A stretch of DNA of 64,000 nucleotides, taken from CAVQGZ01 sp963712175 (GTDB taxonomy: Bacteria; Actinomycetota; Actinomycetes; Jiangellales; Jiangellaceae). Below are positions 53,047 to 61,653 of the stretch, one piece after another. The stretch spans positions 310,001-374,000 of the forward strand of contig CAVQGZ010000004.1 of the NCBI GenBank assembly GCA_963712175.1. Reading direction: 5' to 3'. The stretch's first letter is position 1. Each line of letters opens with the position of its first letter. A program made the position numbers and the translations under genes. A model generated the notes under the pieces. It was not told where the DNA came from. It did no database searches and was given only the letters and a program-made list of their open reading frames with translations.

Positions 53047-54245
53047 GTGGCTGGCAGCAGATCGCCCTGGTGGCCCGCCGTGACTTCAGCCAGCGAGCGA
53101 CGTCACGGCCGTTCCTGATGACGTTGGTGCTGATCGTCGGCTTCATCGTGATCGGAGGGCCGCTGCTGGCCGACGCTGTGGCACCGGACCCGGCGCGTCA
53201 GGTCGGCCTCGTCGGCTCGCCGTCGGCGGCGTTCCAGGACGCGTTCGAGGTCACGGGCGAGCAGGTCGGCCTCGAGCCGAGCCTGGTGGCCATCGCCGAC
53301 CGGTCGGCGGGTCTGAGCGCCCTCGAGGCCGGCGACATCGACGTGCTGACCGAGCTCGAGCCCACGCCTGGGACGCTCGTCTGGCAGTCGAACGAGGACC
53401 CGCAGCTGGCAGCGGTACTCCTCGCAGCAACCCGGGCCGACGCTCAGGCCCGGGCGGTGCAGGAGGTCGGGCTGACGGCGTCGGAGGCCTCCGCGCTGCT
53501 CGCTCCGCGGCCTCCGGCGACCGAGATCGTGGACCCCGTCGACCCCGAGGAGACCGTGCGCCAGGCGGCCGTCTTCATCGGGATGATCCTGCTGTACTTC
53601 GCCGTCGTCCTGTTCGGCCAGTTCGTCATGCTCGGGGTGGTCGAGGAGAAGTCCAGCCGGGTGGTCGAGGTCGTGCTGTCTCGCGTCCTTCCCTACCGGC
53701 TTCTGGCCGGCAAGGTCATCGGGATCGGCTCGCTGGCCGTCGTCCAGATCGTCGCGCTCGGGGTGTCGGTGTTCGTGGCCGCCCGGCTGGCTGGAAGCAT
53801 CGACGACTTCTCCCTGGACCCGAGCCTGCTCGTCTCCATCGTCGGCTGGTTCCTCGTCGGCTTCGCCTTCTTCGCCGTGCTGTATGCCGCTCTCGGCGCC
53901 ACCGTCACGCGGCAGGAGGACGTCCAGTCGGTGGCTCTGCTGCCCCTCGTGCTCGTCCTGCCGGCCTACTTCATCGCGATCGTCGCCGGCAACGACCCCA
54001 ACGCCCTGCTGGTGCGGGTGACATCCCTGGTTCCGCCGCTCTCACCGTTCGTCATGCCCGTGCGCGCGGCGGGTGCGGACGTGCCGGCGTGGGAGGTCGG
54101 GCTGTCGGTCGTGCTGCTGCTGGCGGCCACGTACGGGATGATCCGGCTCGCTGGGCGCATCTACACCGGAGCGATCCTCTCGATCGGGCAGAAGGTGTCG
54201 CTGCGCGACGCATGGCGCAGCAGCGCCCACGTCCCGACCCAGTGA
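53043..54245 (+). CDS. ABC-2 type permease (NatB-like)
   Basis: A 400-residue membrane protein of the ABC2_membrane_3 type. One helix near the N-terminus (about 21-43) is followed by an extracytoplasmic domain (about 45-175) and a bundle of five or six helices (about 178-380), including the conserved FGQFVMLGVVEEKSSRVVEV and VVLSRVLPYRLLAGKVIGIG. Translationally coupled to the ATPase gene; together they form an efflux system of the NatAB/YhaP class. Confidence 0.92.
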   Translation: MSGWQQIALVARRDFSQRATSRPFLMTLVLIVGFIVIGGPLLADAVAPDPARQVGLVGSPSAAFQDAFEVTGEQVGLEPSLVAIADRSAGLSALEAGDIDVLTELEPTPGTLVWQSNEDPQLAAVLLAATRADAQARAVQEVGLTASEASALLAPRPPATEIVDPVDPEETVRQAAVFIGMILLYFAVVLFGQFVMLGVVEEKSSRVVEVVLSRVLPYRLLAGKVIGIGSLAVVQIVALGVSVFVAARLAGSIDDFSLDPSLLVSIVGWFLVGFAFFAVLYAALGATVTRQEDVQSVALLPLVLVLPAYFIAIVAGNDPNALLVRVTSLVPPLSPFVMPVRAAGADVPAWEVGLSVVLLLAATYGMIRLAGRIYTGAILSIGQKVSLRDAWRSSAHVPTQ

Positions 54246-54284
54246 GGTCGTCGAGGACGCGGGCGCTCGGTGCTGGGGTCTGCC

Positions 54285-55277
54285 TCAGCCGCGGCTGACC
54301 TCGAGCTCGCCCAGGGCGACGTCGAGCTCCAGGTCGAGCGTCCCACCGCCGGAGATCCCAGCGAAGGTCCCGTCCCGGGTGACGTTGAGGCCGTCGGTGC
54401 GCTCGCCGAAGAGGTCCAGCTGGCCGGCGCCAACCTGGGCGTCGACGATGACCGTGACGTCCTCGGGAACCTCGACCAGCAGGGTGCCCGCACCGACGTC
54501 GACGCCCATCTCCACGTCCTCGCCGGTGAAGTCCACCGCGGTCAGGTCGTAGGTGACGTCTCCGACGTCGTGGGAGAAGTCCTGGCCGTCGATCTGGCTG
54601 ACAGCCGTCGGGGTGACCCGGTCCGAGCCGATGTCGAGTCCCTCCGTCGCGGTCCCGGCGGCGAAGATGCCGAGCGGGATCAGCAGGGCGAAGAACAGGA
54701 TCGCCAGCAGCGTGAGCACTCCGTAGAGCACCACGCCCACGATGCCGAGCACCCGGGCCGCCTTGGCTACCCCGTCGCCGCCGATCGTGCCGCGTGACTC
54801 CCGGATGGTGCGCAGGGACTGGTTGGCCAGCACCCACCCCACGACGTGAAGCACGATCGGGCAGAGGAAGAAGCCGGCGATCGAGCTGACGAGGGCCCAG
54901 ATCGCCTTGTCGTCGGTGCGTGGCGCGGCTGGGGCGTAGCCGTAGGCGGGCTGCGGGTACCCGGTTCCCGGGTAGCCGGTCTGGGCGTAGCCGGAATCCT
55001 GGTAGCCGGGCTGCTGGTACCCGGAGTAGCCGGCCTGCGAGTAGCCGGCCTGCTGATCGGCGGACTGCCACCCCGGGCTGGCCTCGGCCGGCGGGATCTC
55101 CCGAGTCACCTGCTCGGTGGCGCCCTCAGGCGTCGGCTCAGGCGTCGGCTCAGGCGTGGGGGCGGCCGAGGCCGGGGTCTGAGGTGGTGTCGCCATGGGG
55201 TCCGGCACCGGCCCGGTGGGTTGGCTGTCGGGGTTCTGGTTCGTCTCGTCGTTCTGGTACGGGTCCTGACCGGACAT
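54285..55277 (-). CDS. DUF4190 membrane protein with LiaF-like C-terminal domain
   Basis: A 330-residue protein: disordered N-terminus with a TPEPTPEPTPEG repeat (about 41-52) and a Gly-Tyr-rich stretch (AGYSQAGYSGYQQPGYQDSG, about 77-115); DUF4190 region with two helices (about 124-205: AIWALVSSIAGFFLCPIVLH, VLGIVGVVLYGVLTLLAILF); then a beta-rich domain (about 240-330) with VGAGTLLVEVPEDVTVIVDA and VGAGQLDLFGERTDG, like the C-terminal part of LiaF-type proteins. ATG follows GAAGGAGAG. It ends the minus-strand envelope-stress operon and probably responds to the two-component system across the divergent promoter. Confidence 0.85.
   Translation of the reverse strand: MSGQDPYQNDETNQNPDSQPTGPVPDPMATPPQTPASAAPTPEPTPEPTPEGATEQVTREIPPAEASPGWQSADQQAGYSQAGYSGYQQPGYQDSGYAQTGYPGTGYPQPAYGYAPAAPRTDDKAIWALVSSIAGFFLCPIVLHVVGWVLANQSLRTIRESRGTIGGDGVAKAARVLGIVGVVLYGVLTLLAILFFALLIPLGIFAAGTATEGLDIGSDRVTPTAVSQIDGQDFSHDVGDVTYDLTAVDFTGEDVEMGVDVGAGTLLVEVPEDVTVIVDAQVGAGQLDLFGERTDGLNVTRDGTFAGISGGGTLDLELDVALGELEVSRG
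55125..55160 (-). repeat. 12-base tandem repeat inside the DUF4190 gene
   Basis: Three copies of CTCAGGCGTCGG (55125-55136, 55137-55148, 55149-55160; last copy one mismatch), encoding the TPEP repeats of the disordered N-terminus. Confidence 0.85.
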
Positions 55278-55333
55278 GTTCTCTCCTTCGTGCTCTCATC
55301 AAGAGTGGGTTGTCGTGCTGGTGCGTGCCAGGG

Positions 55334-55543
55334 CTAGAAGGCCCTCTCGGCGTCGTCGCGTCGGGTGCGCGCGAGTGCGGCGCCCACCCCGATCACGCCG
55401 ACGACCACGAGCACCACCGGGATCGCCACCGGCAGCACCGACACCGTCAGCACCCCGACGTCGACCAGGGCCCACACCACGGTGATGCCCAGAAAGACCA
55501 GGCCGAACACCAGCGACGTCACGTCCGTCTCATGCATCCTCAC
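55334..55543 (-). CDS. Small two-helix membrane protein in the PspC/LiaF operon
   Basis: A 69-residue protein with two hydrophobic helices (SLVFGLVFLGITVVWALVDV and SVLPVAIPVVLVVVGVIGVG) and a basic-acidic C-terminus ARTRRDDAERAF. GTG 55543 is favoured because GGAGG lies 6 bases upstream; ATG 55537 is the alternative. It overlaps the end of the preceding PspC/LiaF gene by 14 bases. No known function; LiaI-type two-helix partners accompany LiaF proteins in other bacteria, and this may be an analogue. Confidence 0.75.
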   Translation of the reverse strand: MRMHETDVTSLVFGLVFLGITVVWALVDVGVLTVSVLPVAIPVVLVVVGVIGVGAALARTRRDDAERAF

Positions 55544-56816
55544 GATTGACCTCCAGGCTTCCGAATCCCATGCGGACGTCGAGGCGCAGCGTTCCTGCGC
55601 CCTCGTCGCCGCCGAACGTGCGGTTGTCGCTGACTGCGAGCCCGCTGCTGGTGCTGCCGAAGACGTCGATCTCACCGGCGCCGACGGCAGCGTCCAGCAC
55701 GAGCGTCACGTCCGGCGGCAGGTCGATCACCAGCTCGCCGGCGCCCATGCTGATCTGCGCGTCGACGCTGGTGCCCTCGAACTCGACTGCGGTGAGGTCG
55801 TAGCGCACCTCGCCGGCGCCGTACTCGTCGTTCGTGCCGTCCAGCTCCTCGGTACGGGTCGGTTCGACGAGCACCGACTCGAACGGGTCACCGGTCGCAC
55901 GCACGAGTCCGTAGTGCTCCACCGTGGCGATCGGGACCAGGAGCACCGACAGGGCCACGCCGAGGGCGATGAGCCCCCGCGACCGGCCGAACCAGGCACC
56001 GACGACCAGGCCAAGGCCGACGACGGCCAGCGCGGCAGCGACGTAGCCGGCCACCGGCACCCGCGCCCCGAGGACGTCGACCAGCCCGAGCACTCCGACG
56101 GTGGCCAGGGCGGCGAACAACGTCAGGGGACCGAGCATGGAACGCGGCCTGGGGGCCTTCGCCTGCGGCGGCGTCTCGGCCTGCAGGACAGGGCCGTACG
56201 GGTAGCCCGGGTAGTCCGGGTAGTCCGGGTAGTCCGGGTAGTACGAGGAGTAGCTCGGTGCTCCCAGCGGATCGGTGACACCGTAGGGCGCCGGCTGGGC
56301 AGGTGCGGCACCGGGCCATGCGCCGGGCTGTGCAGGGGTGGGTAGTGGTCCGGGCGGCGGGGGCCCGACTGGCGGGACTACGTTTCGCGATGCGCTTGGT
56401 GTGCGGCTGAGCAGCACGGCTCCGATGCCCACCGCGACGGCGAGCACAGCCACGCCGAACCAGCTGTCGCCCACGACGCCGAACCCGAAGCCGACCACGA
56501 CCAAGCCCAGGGCGAGGGCGAGGACGACCGCTCCGGCTCCGTTCGGCCCACCGCCTCGCAGAGCTCGCTCACCCAGCGACTGCCCGGTTCGCTCCTCGGG
56601 CATCAGCAGCCAGCCGAGCGCGTAGAGCAGAACGCCGGCGCCGCCGAAGATGGCCAGGACGACGGTGACGACACGCACCACGTTCGGGTCGATACCGAGC
56701 CGGTAGGCGACGCCGGAGCAGACTCCGGCGACGACCTTGTTCTGCTCTCGACGCATGAGCGGGGGAGCCGGTGGTGGTGTGTCAGGGGGTGCGGGGGGCG
56801 CTTGGTAGTCGCTCAT
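55530..56816 (-). CDS. PspC-domain membrane protein with LiaF-like C-terminal domain
   Basis: A 428-residue protein. ATG 56816 starts MSDYQAPPAPPDTPPPAPPL; the PspC domain follows (about 23-80: REQNKVVAGVCSGVAYRLGI and FGGAGVLLYALGWLLMPEER). Two more helices, a Pro/Tyr-rich linker with YPDYPDYPDYPGYPYG (about 192-207), four further helices and a beta-rich LiaF-like C-terminus (about 330-428: DAQISMGAGELVIDLPPDVT, VGAGEIDVFGSTSSG). Such proteins sense or damp envelope stress together with a kinase that also carries PspC, here encoded divergently. Confidence 0.88.
   Translation of the reverse strand: MSDYQAPPAPPDTPPPAPPLMRREQNKVVAGVCSGVAYRLGIDPNVVRVVTVVLAIFGGAGVLLYALGWLLMPEERTGQSLGERALRGGGPNGAGAVVLALALGLVVVGFGFGVVGDSWFGVAVLAVAVGIGAVLLSRTPSASRNVVPPVGPPPPGPLPTPAQPGAWPGAAPAQPAPYGVTDPLGAPSYSSYYPDYPDYPDYPGYPYGPVLQAETPPQAKAPRPRSMLGPLTLFAALATVGVLGLVDVLGARVPVAGYVAAALAVVGLGLVVGAWFGRSRGLIALGVALSVLLVPIATVEHYGLVRATGDPFESVLVEPTRTEELDGTNDEYGAGEVRYDLTAVEFEGTSVDAQISMGAGELVIDLPPDVTLVLDAAVGAGEIDVFGSTSSGLAVSDNRTFGGDEGAGTLRLDVRMGFGSLEVNREDA
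56201..56245 (-). repeat. 9-base tandem repeat inside the PspC/LiaF gene
   Basis: Five copies of GGTAGTCCG (first and last with changes) from 56201 to 56245; on the coding strand they encode the Tyr-Pro-Asp repeats of the linker. Confidence 0.9.
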
Positions 56817-56850
56817 GCATCCACCGTCGTTCGACCGGCGACCGGCGACA

Positions 56851-56942
56851 TCAGGGACATACCCTGAACCGTCCCCCAGTACGGGCGGCTCGAGCCAGGG
56901 TGCCGCGGGCTGTGACCGCACTTCTCAGGGTCGATCTCAGGG
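56851..56942. promoter_or_regulatory. Divergent control region with four TCAGGG half-sites
   Basis: TCAGGG-ACATA-CCCTGA (56851-56867) is a perfect dyad. Two direct copies of TCAGGG lie at 56925-56930 and 56937-56942, 12 bases apart. All are in the 171-base gap between the PspC/LiaF operon and the kinase-regulator genes, the expected place for autoregulation by the NarL-type regulator. Binding is inferred. Confidence 0.6.
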
Positions 56943-56987
56943 TGATACCGGTGGTCGGCGTGGGCCGCGGCATGTGACCATCGACCC

Positions 56988-58202
56988 ATGAACGAGCCGG
57001 TGTCGCCGCCGCGGCTGCGACGCCCCCAGCAGGGCCGCGTCCTGGCCGGGGTCTGCGCGGGCCTCGCCCGCCATCTCGACGTCAGCGTGAGCGCGGTCCG
57101 TGTCACGTTCGTGCTGCTGGGTCTGCTCGGGGGGATGGGGGTCCTGCTGTACGCGGGGCTCTGGATCATCAGCCCGGTGGGAGTGCCCGACCCGCCGCGG
57201 GCTCCAGGCATCGAGGCCGCATCGCGACGCGGGATGCGAACCGAGACCACCGCCGACGGTCGCCCCGGGCCCACCCCAGGGCTGCTCGCTGCCTTGGCGC
57301 TGCTCGGCATCGGGGCGGTCATGCTGCTCGACCGCCTCGTGTCGACACCGGGCGGAGCCGTGTGGCCGCTGGCCGTCGTCGCCGTCGGAGCAGCCATCGT
57401 GTGGCGTCAGGCCGAGACGCGCGAGCAGTCGCGGGCGGCCGTGGTCGCGCGCGTCGTTGCCGGCATCGCCCTGGTGGCGCTCGGGCTCGTGCTCTTCCTG
57501 GCAGGGCGAGGCGAGCTCGGCGTGCTCATGGACGCCCTGCTGGCGGTGCTGGTCGTGCTGGCCGGCGTGGCGGTGGTCGTCGGGCCTTGGCTGGTGCGGC
57601 TCACCCGCGAGCTCCAGGCGGAGCGAGCTGAGCGCGTGCGATCGCAGGAGCGCGCCGACATCTCCGCCCACCTGCACGACTCCGTGCTCCAGACGCTCGC
57701 GGTCATCCAGCGGCAGTCCGACGACCCGGAGTCGGTGGCCCGTCTCGCCCGCAAGCAGGAGCGCGACCTGCGCCGCTGGCTCTACTCCGAACCGTTGTCG
57801 GGGAACGACCGGGTGCGTGCCGCTCTCGAGCAGGCCGCCGCCGAGGTTGAGGATGCCTTCGGCACGCCCGTCGAAGTCGTCGTGGTCGGCGATGCCGACC
57901 TCGTCCCGGGTGGAACGGCGGACGCTGTCGTCGCCGCTGCCCGTGAGGCGCTGACCAACGCGGCGAAGCACTCCACGGCAGCGCGCATCGACCTCTTCGC
58001 CGAGATCGACGACGGGCAGCTCGAGGTGTTCGTCCGCGACCGAGGTGTCGGGTTCGACCCGGCGGCCGTGGGAGCCGATCGGCTCGGCGTGCGGGGCTCT
58101 ATCGTCGAGCGCGTGGAGCGCTACGGCGGGACGGCGACGGTCACCAGTGAGCCGGGCTCAGGCACCGAGGTGCACCTGCGGGCACCGGTGGGCAAGGCAT
58201 GA
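56988..58202 (+). CDS. PspC-domain sensor histidine kinase (NarL/DesK-type)
   Basis: A 404-residue kinase. N-terminal PspC domain (about 8-70: PQQGRVLAGVCAGLARHLDV, LLGGMGVLLYAGLWIISP), then four helices (about 95-205), a coiled linker and a HisKA_3 box ERADISAHLHDSVLQTLAVI with the phospho-His, and HATPase with REALTNAAKHSTAARIDL, VRDRGVGFDPA and GVRGSIVERVERYGG. It probably senses envelope stress together with the divergent PspC/LiaF proteins. ATGA overlap with the regulator gene. GACCAT ends 6 bases before the ATG. Confidence 0.93.
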   Translation: MNEPVSPPRLRRPQQGRVLAGVCAGLARHLDVSVSAVRVTFVLLGLLGGMGVLLYAGLWIISPVGVPDPPRAPGIEAASRRGMRTETTADGRPGPTPGLLAALALLGIGAVMLLDRLVSTPGGAVWPLAVVAVGAAIVWRQAETREQSRAAVVARVVAGIALVALGLVLFLAGRGELGVLMDALLAVLVVLAGVAVVVGPWLVRLTRELQAERAERVRSQERADISAHLHDSVLQTLAVIQRQSDDPESVARLARKQERDLRRWLYSEPLSGNDRVRAALEQAAAEVEDAFGTPVEVVVVGDADLVPGGTADAVVAAAREALTNAAKHSTAARIDLFAEIDDGQLEVFVRDRGVGFDPAAVGADRLGVRGSIVERVERYGGTATVTSEPGSGTEVHLRAPVGKA

Positions 58203-58879
58203 GTGGCGTCGGCGTGCCGACGACCGGCTCGGGTGGTCGCACCCGCGTGGTCGTGGTGGATGACCACGCCGTGTTTCGTAGCGGCGTTCGAGCCGAGCTG
58301 GCCGGGGCCGTCGATGTCGTGGGCGAGGCCGCCGACGTGGCCGAGGCCGTCGCCGTCATCACGCAGCACGACCCGGACGTCGTCCTGCTCGACGTCCACC
58401 TGCCTGGTGGGGGCGGCACGGAGGTGCTGCGACAGGTGCACGCCCAGCGTCCGGAGATCCGGTTCCTCGCGCTGTCGGTGTCCGACGCGGCCGACGACGT
58501 GGTCGGAGTCATCCGCGGCGGTGCCCGGGGCTACGTGACCAAGACGGTCACCGGACGCGAGCTCGTCGAGGCCATCACGCGGGTGGCGGCCGGCGACGCG
58601 GTGTTCTCACCGCGGCTGGCCGGCTTCGTCCTCGACGCGTTCGCCAACGAGCCGGCGGCGATGCCGACCAGCGGTGACCCCGACCTCGACCGGCTGAGCC
58701 CACGTGAGCGCGAGGTGTTGCGCCTGATCGCCCGCGGCTACACCTACCGCGAGGTGGCCCGTGAGCTCGTGCTGTCGGTCAAGACCATCGAGACCCACGT
58801 CTCCAGCGTCCTTCGCAAGCTGCAGCTGTCGAACCGCAACGAGCTCACCCGCTGGGCAGCCGCTCGCCGACTGGTCTGA
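58199..58879 (+). CDS. NarL/LuxR-family response regulator
   Basis: A 226-residue regulator: receiver (about 14-130) with VVVVDDHAVFRSGVRAEL, phospho-acceptor Asp in DVVLLDVHLPGGGGTEVLRQ and Lys in GYVTKTVTGREL; C-terminal HTH_LuxR (about 160-222) LSPREREVLRLIARGYTYRE and LSVKTIETHVSSVLRKLQLS. Coupled to the PspC kinase. The TCAGGG repeats upstream of the kinase are candidate binding sites. Confidence 0.95.
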   Translation: MSGVGVPTTGSGGRTRVVVVDDHAVFRSGVRAELAGAVDVVGEAADVAEAVAVITQHDPDVVLLDVHLPGGGGTEVLRQVHAQRPEIRFLALSVSDAADDVVGVIRGGARGYVTKTVTGRELVEAITRVAAGDAVFSPRLAGFVLDAFANEPAAMPTSGDPDLDRLSPREREVLRLIARGYTYREVARELVLSVKTIETHVSSVLRKLQLSNRNELTRWAAARRLV

Positions 58880-58947
58880 CTGCGGCCTGTCGGCGTCCGA
58901 TCACGACGCGGGCCGCCTACCGTGGTGGCGTCCCAGCGGAGGCCCCC

Positions 58948-60111
58948 ATGCGTCGTACATCTGTCGTGCTGCTGCTCGCGGCCGCGACGGTGGCACCAGG
59001 CTGCTCGATCACCGACAGCCTCGTGGAGCGCGTCAGCCCCGAGGAGCCGCCGGCCACGTCGACGGTGACCATCGGGGTGCTGGCACCGCTCAGCGGGGGC
59101 CAGACGCGGGCCGGTCGCAGCGTGGTGGACGCCGTCGAGCAGGCGGTCGACGACGCGCCGGGAGTCGACGGCTGGCAGGTCGAGGTGATCGCCTACGACT
59201 TGGCAGCGCAGTCGCGTGAGGAGCACGTGGCCGAGCTGAAGGCCGACGACACCACGGTGGCGGTCGTCACGGGGTTCGGTCCTGACGACGTCCGCACGAT
59301 CGTGCCGGAGCTGGACGAGTCGGGGCTGACAGTGCTGTCTCCGGCCGACACCGACCCGCGCCACGTCCGCGGTGCCGACCCGGTGTCTCCACTTCGGCCC
59401 TGGTCGGGCTACCTGACGGTCGCTGTAGAGCCGACGCCGGAGCAGACGGCTCTCGCCGACCACCTGGTGCGGGTCGTGGGAGCACAGAAGGCCCTCGTCG
59501 TGAGCGACGGGTCGTCGGCGAGTGCGGGGCGCGCCGCGGCGCTCTCGGGTGCGCTGGCCGAGCGTGGCGTGTCGGAGGCTGAGACGGTGACGTTCGGCGA
59601 CGAGGACGAGGCTGCCTCGGTCCAGGAGGCGATCTCCTCCCTCGACTCCGGCGATGCCCTGGTGTTCGATGTCCCTGCCGACGTTGCCGCTGATCTTGCC
59701 GGGGCGCGCCGCGACGGGGTTGCGCTGGCTCTCATGTCGCCCCTGGAGGGGCTCACGCCGGAGCAGGCGACCGCGCTGTCCGGTTCCCTGGCCCCGCTGC
59801 CCGGTCAAGACCCCCGCCAGGGGGCGAGCGAGCTGGCCGACGCGTTCGAGGCTTCCGGGCGCGCCGGCACCGTCGGCCCCTGGGGACCGGCCGCCTACGA
59901 CGGCACTCGACTGCTGGTCGACACGTTCACGAGGTGCCTGCCGGCGCGCTCCTCGAGCCCGTCGCGGTCGGCATGCCGGGCCGAGGTGGCCGGGACGAGC
60001 TGGAGCGGGATCACCGGACCGATCCAGTTCGACGAGTACGGCGCCCGGCTCGGGTTGCTCCCGGGAGTGGTCGTGCTGCGCGACGGGAGCTGGGGTCAAC
60101 CGGGGGAATGA
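58948..60111 (+). CDS. Type-1 periplasmic-binding-fold lipoprotein (branched-chain amino acid receptor-like)
   Basis: A 387-residue predicted lipoprotein: signal peptide MRRTSVVLLLAAATVAPGCS with lipobox Cys 19. The remainder is a periplasmic binding protein type 1 fold (VTIGVLAPLSGGQTRAGRSV, VAVVTGFGPDDVRTIVPELD, KALVVSDGSSASAGRAAALS, WGPAAYDGTRLLVDTF). The ligand is unknown; it differs strongly from the next lipoprotein. ATG 58948 has a GCGGAGG site; TACCGT at 58918-58923 may be its -10 box. Confidence 0.82.
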   Translation: MRRTSVVLLLAAATVAPGCSITDSLVERVSPEEPPATSTVTIGVLAPLSGGQTRAGRSVVDAVEQAVDDAPGVDGWQVEVIAYDLAAQSREEHVAELKADDTTVAVVTGFGPDDVRTIVPELDESGLTVLSPADTDPRHVRGADPVSPLRPWSGYLTVAVEPTPEQTALADHLVRVVGAQKALVVSDGSSASAGRAAALSGALAERGVSEAETVTFGDEDEAASVQEAISSLDSGDALVFDVPADVAADLAGARRDGVALALMSPLEGLTPEQATALSGSLAPLPGQDPRQGASELADAFEASGRAGTVGPWGPAAYDGTRLLVDTFTRCLPARSSSPSRSACRAEVAGTSWSGITGPIQFDEYGARLGLLPGVVVLRDGSWGQPGE

Positions 60112-60217
60112 TCGCGTTGCCCCTGGTCAGGGGTCCGCAGCTGCGGTGCGCGTCACGAACATGTCACAAGTGTGGTGAATCACCCACCTCAGTTATGAGA
60201 TTCGTGCATGCGGCGGT

Positions 60218-60254
60218 TATGGTCCGGGCACCCGTTGTTGCCCGACTGGGGCAA
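60218..60254 (+). promoter_or_regulatory. Upstream region of the livK-like gene: -10-like box and dyad
   Basis: TATGGT (60218-60223) is a -10 candidate. Just downstream, TTGCCC-GACTG-GGGCAA (60238-60254) is a perfect 17-base dyad between that box and the AAGGAG ribosome-binding site (60265-60270), a position suited to a repressor. No -35 match is convincing. Confidence 0.4.
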
Positions 60255-60277
60255 TTCAGACATCAAGGAGTTCTTAC

Positions 60278-61561
60278 ATGGCTCGCAGCACCATCCTGTG
60301 GCGCTCCCTGGCCATCGGCGGCTCGCTCGCGCTCGTCCTGTCCGCGTGTGGCAGCGACGACGACGAGACCACGGATGCCCCCGAAGCCACCGAAGCGGCG
60401 ACCGACGACGCGGGTGGCACCGCCACCGGTGACGGCACCCTGACCGTCGGCACCCTCCTGCCGGAGACGGGCTCGCTGGCCTTCCTCGGGCCCCCCGAGT
60501 TCGCCGGCGTGCAGCTCGCGGTTGCCGACATCAACGAGGCAGGCGGCGTGCTCGGCAACGACGTCGTCCAGATCGACAGCGACTCCGGCGACACCTCGTC
60601 CAACATCGCCCAGCAGTCGGTCGACACCCTGCTGAGCCAGGACGTGGACGCCGTCATCGGCGCCGCATCGTCCTCGGTGTCGCTCTCGGTGATCGACAAG
60701 ATCGTCGGCGCCGGCGTGGTGCAGGTCAGCCCCGCCAACACGTCGACGACGTTCACCACCTACGACGACAAGGGCCTGTACTTCCGCACGGCCCCCTCCG
60801 ACGTCCTGCAGGGCCGTGTCCTGGGTGACGCGGTGCTCGCCGACGGCTACCAGAACGTGGCCATCCTCGCCCTTCAGGACGCCTACGGCGAGACCCTCGC
60901 CGAGCAGGCCACCAAGGCGATCGAGGACGGCGGCGGCACGATCGTCTTCCAGGAGTTCTACGACCCCAAGGCCACGGACTTCTCGGCTGTGATCGACGAG
61001 GCCAGCAGCACCAGCCCGGACGCCGTCATCCTGATCGCGTTCGACGAGACGAAGACGATCATCCCGCAGGCCGCCTCGCGTAACTTCGGCCCGCAGGATG
61101 TTCCTTACTTCCTCGTCGACGGCAACCTGGCCAACTACAGCGAGGACTTCGACCCGGGCACCATGGCCGGGGCCAAGGGCACGCTGCCCGGCGCCGAGAC
61201 CGGCGACGACTTCAAGCAGCGGCTGCAGGACGAGTACGGCGAGCTCACCGAGTTCGCCTACGCTGGCGAGTCCTACGACGCGACCATCCTCGTCGCGCTG
61301 GCGGCAGTTGCAGCCGGTGACGACTCGGGTGAGTCCATCGGCTCGCAGATGGAGGCTGTGTCCGGTGGTGGCACCGAGTGCACCTCGTTCGCGGAGTGCG
61401 TCGAGCTGCTCGATGCTGGTGAGGACATCGACTACAACGGTGTCTCCGGCAAGATCGAGTTCGACTCGGCTGGCGACCCGACCTCGGCGTCGATCGGCAT
61501 CTACCAGTACGGCGACGACAACACCTTCACCGCCGTGGAGTTCATCGAGGGCAACGTCTGA
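60278..61561 (+). CDS. livK: Branched-chain amino acid ABC transporter substrate-binding lipoprotein
   Basis: A 427-residue receptor with lipobox LSACG (Cys 24), an acidic Thr/Ala-rich linker, and a type-1 periplasmic binding fold: LTVGTLLPETGSLAFLGPPE, FAGVQLAVADINEAGGVLGN, DVDAVIGAASSSVSLSVIDK, VAILALQDAYGETLAEQATK and VPYFLVDGNLANYSEDF. ATG follows AAGGAG with 7 bases spacing. It stands convergent to livF-livG-livM rather than leading that operon, though it is the likely receptor for it. A strong hairpin follows the stop. Confidence 0.92.
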   Translation: MARSTILWRSLAIGGSLALVLSACGSDDDETTDAPEATEAATDDAGGTATGDGTLTVGTLLPETGSLAFLGPPEFAGVQLAVADINEAGGVLGNDVVQIDSDSGDTSSNIAQQSVDTLLSQDVDAVIGAASSSVSLSVIDKIVGAGVVQVSPANTSTTFTTYDDKGLYFRTAPSDVLQGRVLGDAVLADGYQNVAILALQDAYGETLAEQATKAIEDGGGTIVFQEFYDPKATDFSAVIDEASSTSPDAVILIAFDETKTIIPQAASRNFGPQDVPYFLVDGNLANYSEDFDPGTMAGAKGTLPGAETGDDFKQRLQDEYGELTEFAYAGESYDATILVALAAVAAGDDSGESIGSQMEAVSGGGTECTSFAECVELLDAGEDIDYNGVSGKIEFDSAGDPTSASIGIYQYGDDNTFTAVEFIEGNV

Positions 61562-61600
61562 TCAGCAGATGACCCCAGAGTCGCACTGACTCACAGGCTG

Positions 61601-61626
61601 GGGCCCGTCCCTTCGGGGGCGGGCCC
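61601..61626 (+). terminator. Rho-independent-type terminator hairpin after livK
   Basis: GGGCCCGTCCC-TTCG-GGGGCGGGCCC forms an 11-base-pair stem (one G-U) with a stable TTCG tetraloop, 40 bases after the stop, followed by TTCGCCTTGCC. It is the clearest terminator in the window. Confidence 0.8.
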
Positions 61627-61653
61627 TTCGCCTTGCCTGCCGCACCCGGTTCT

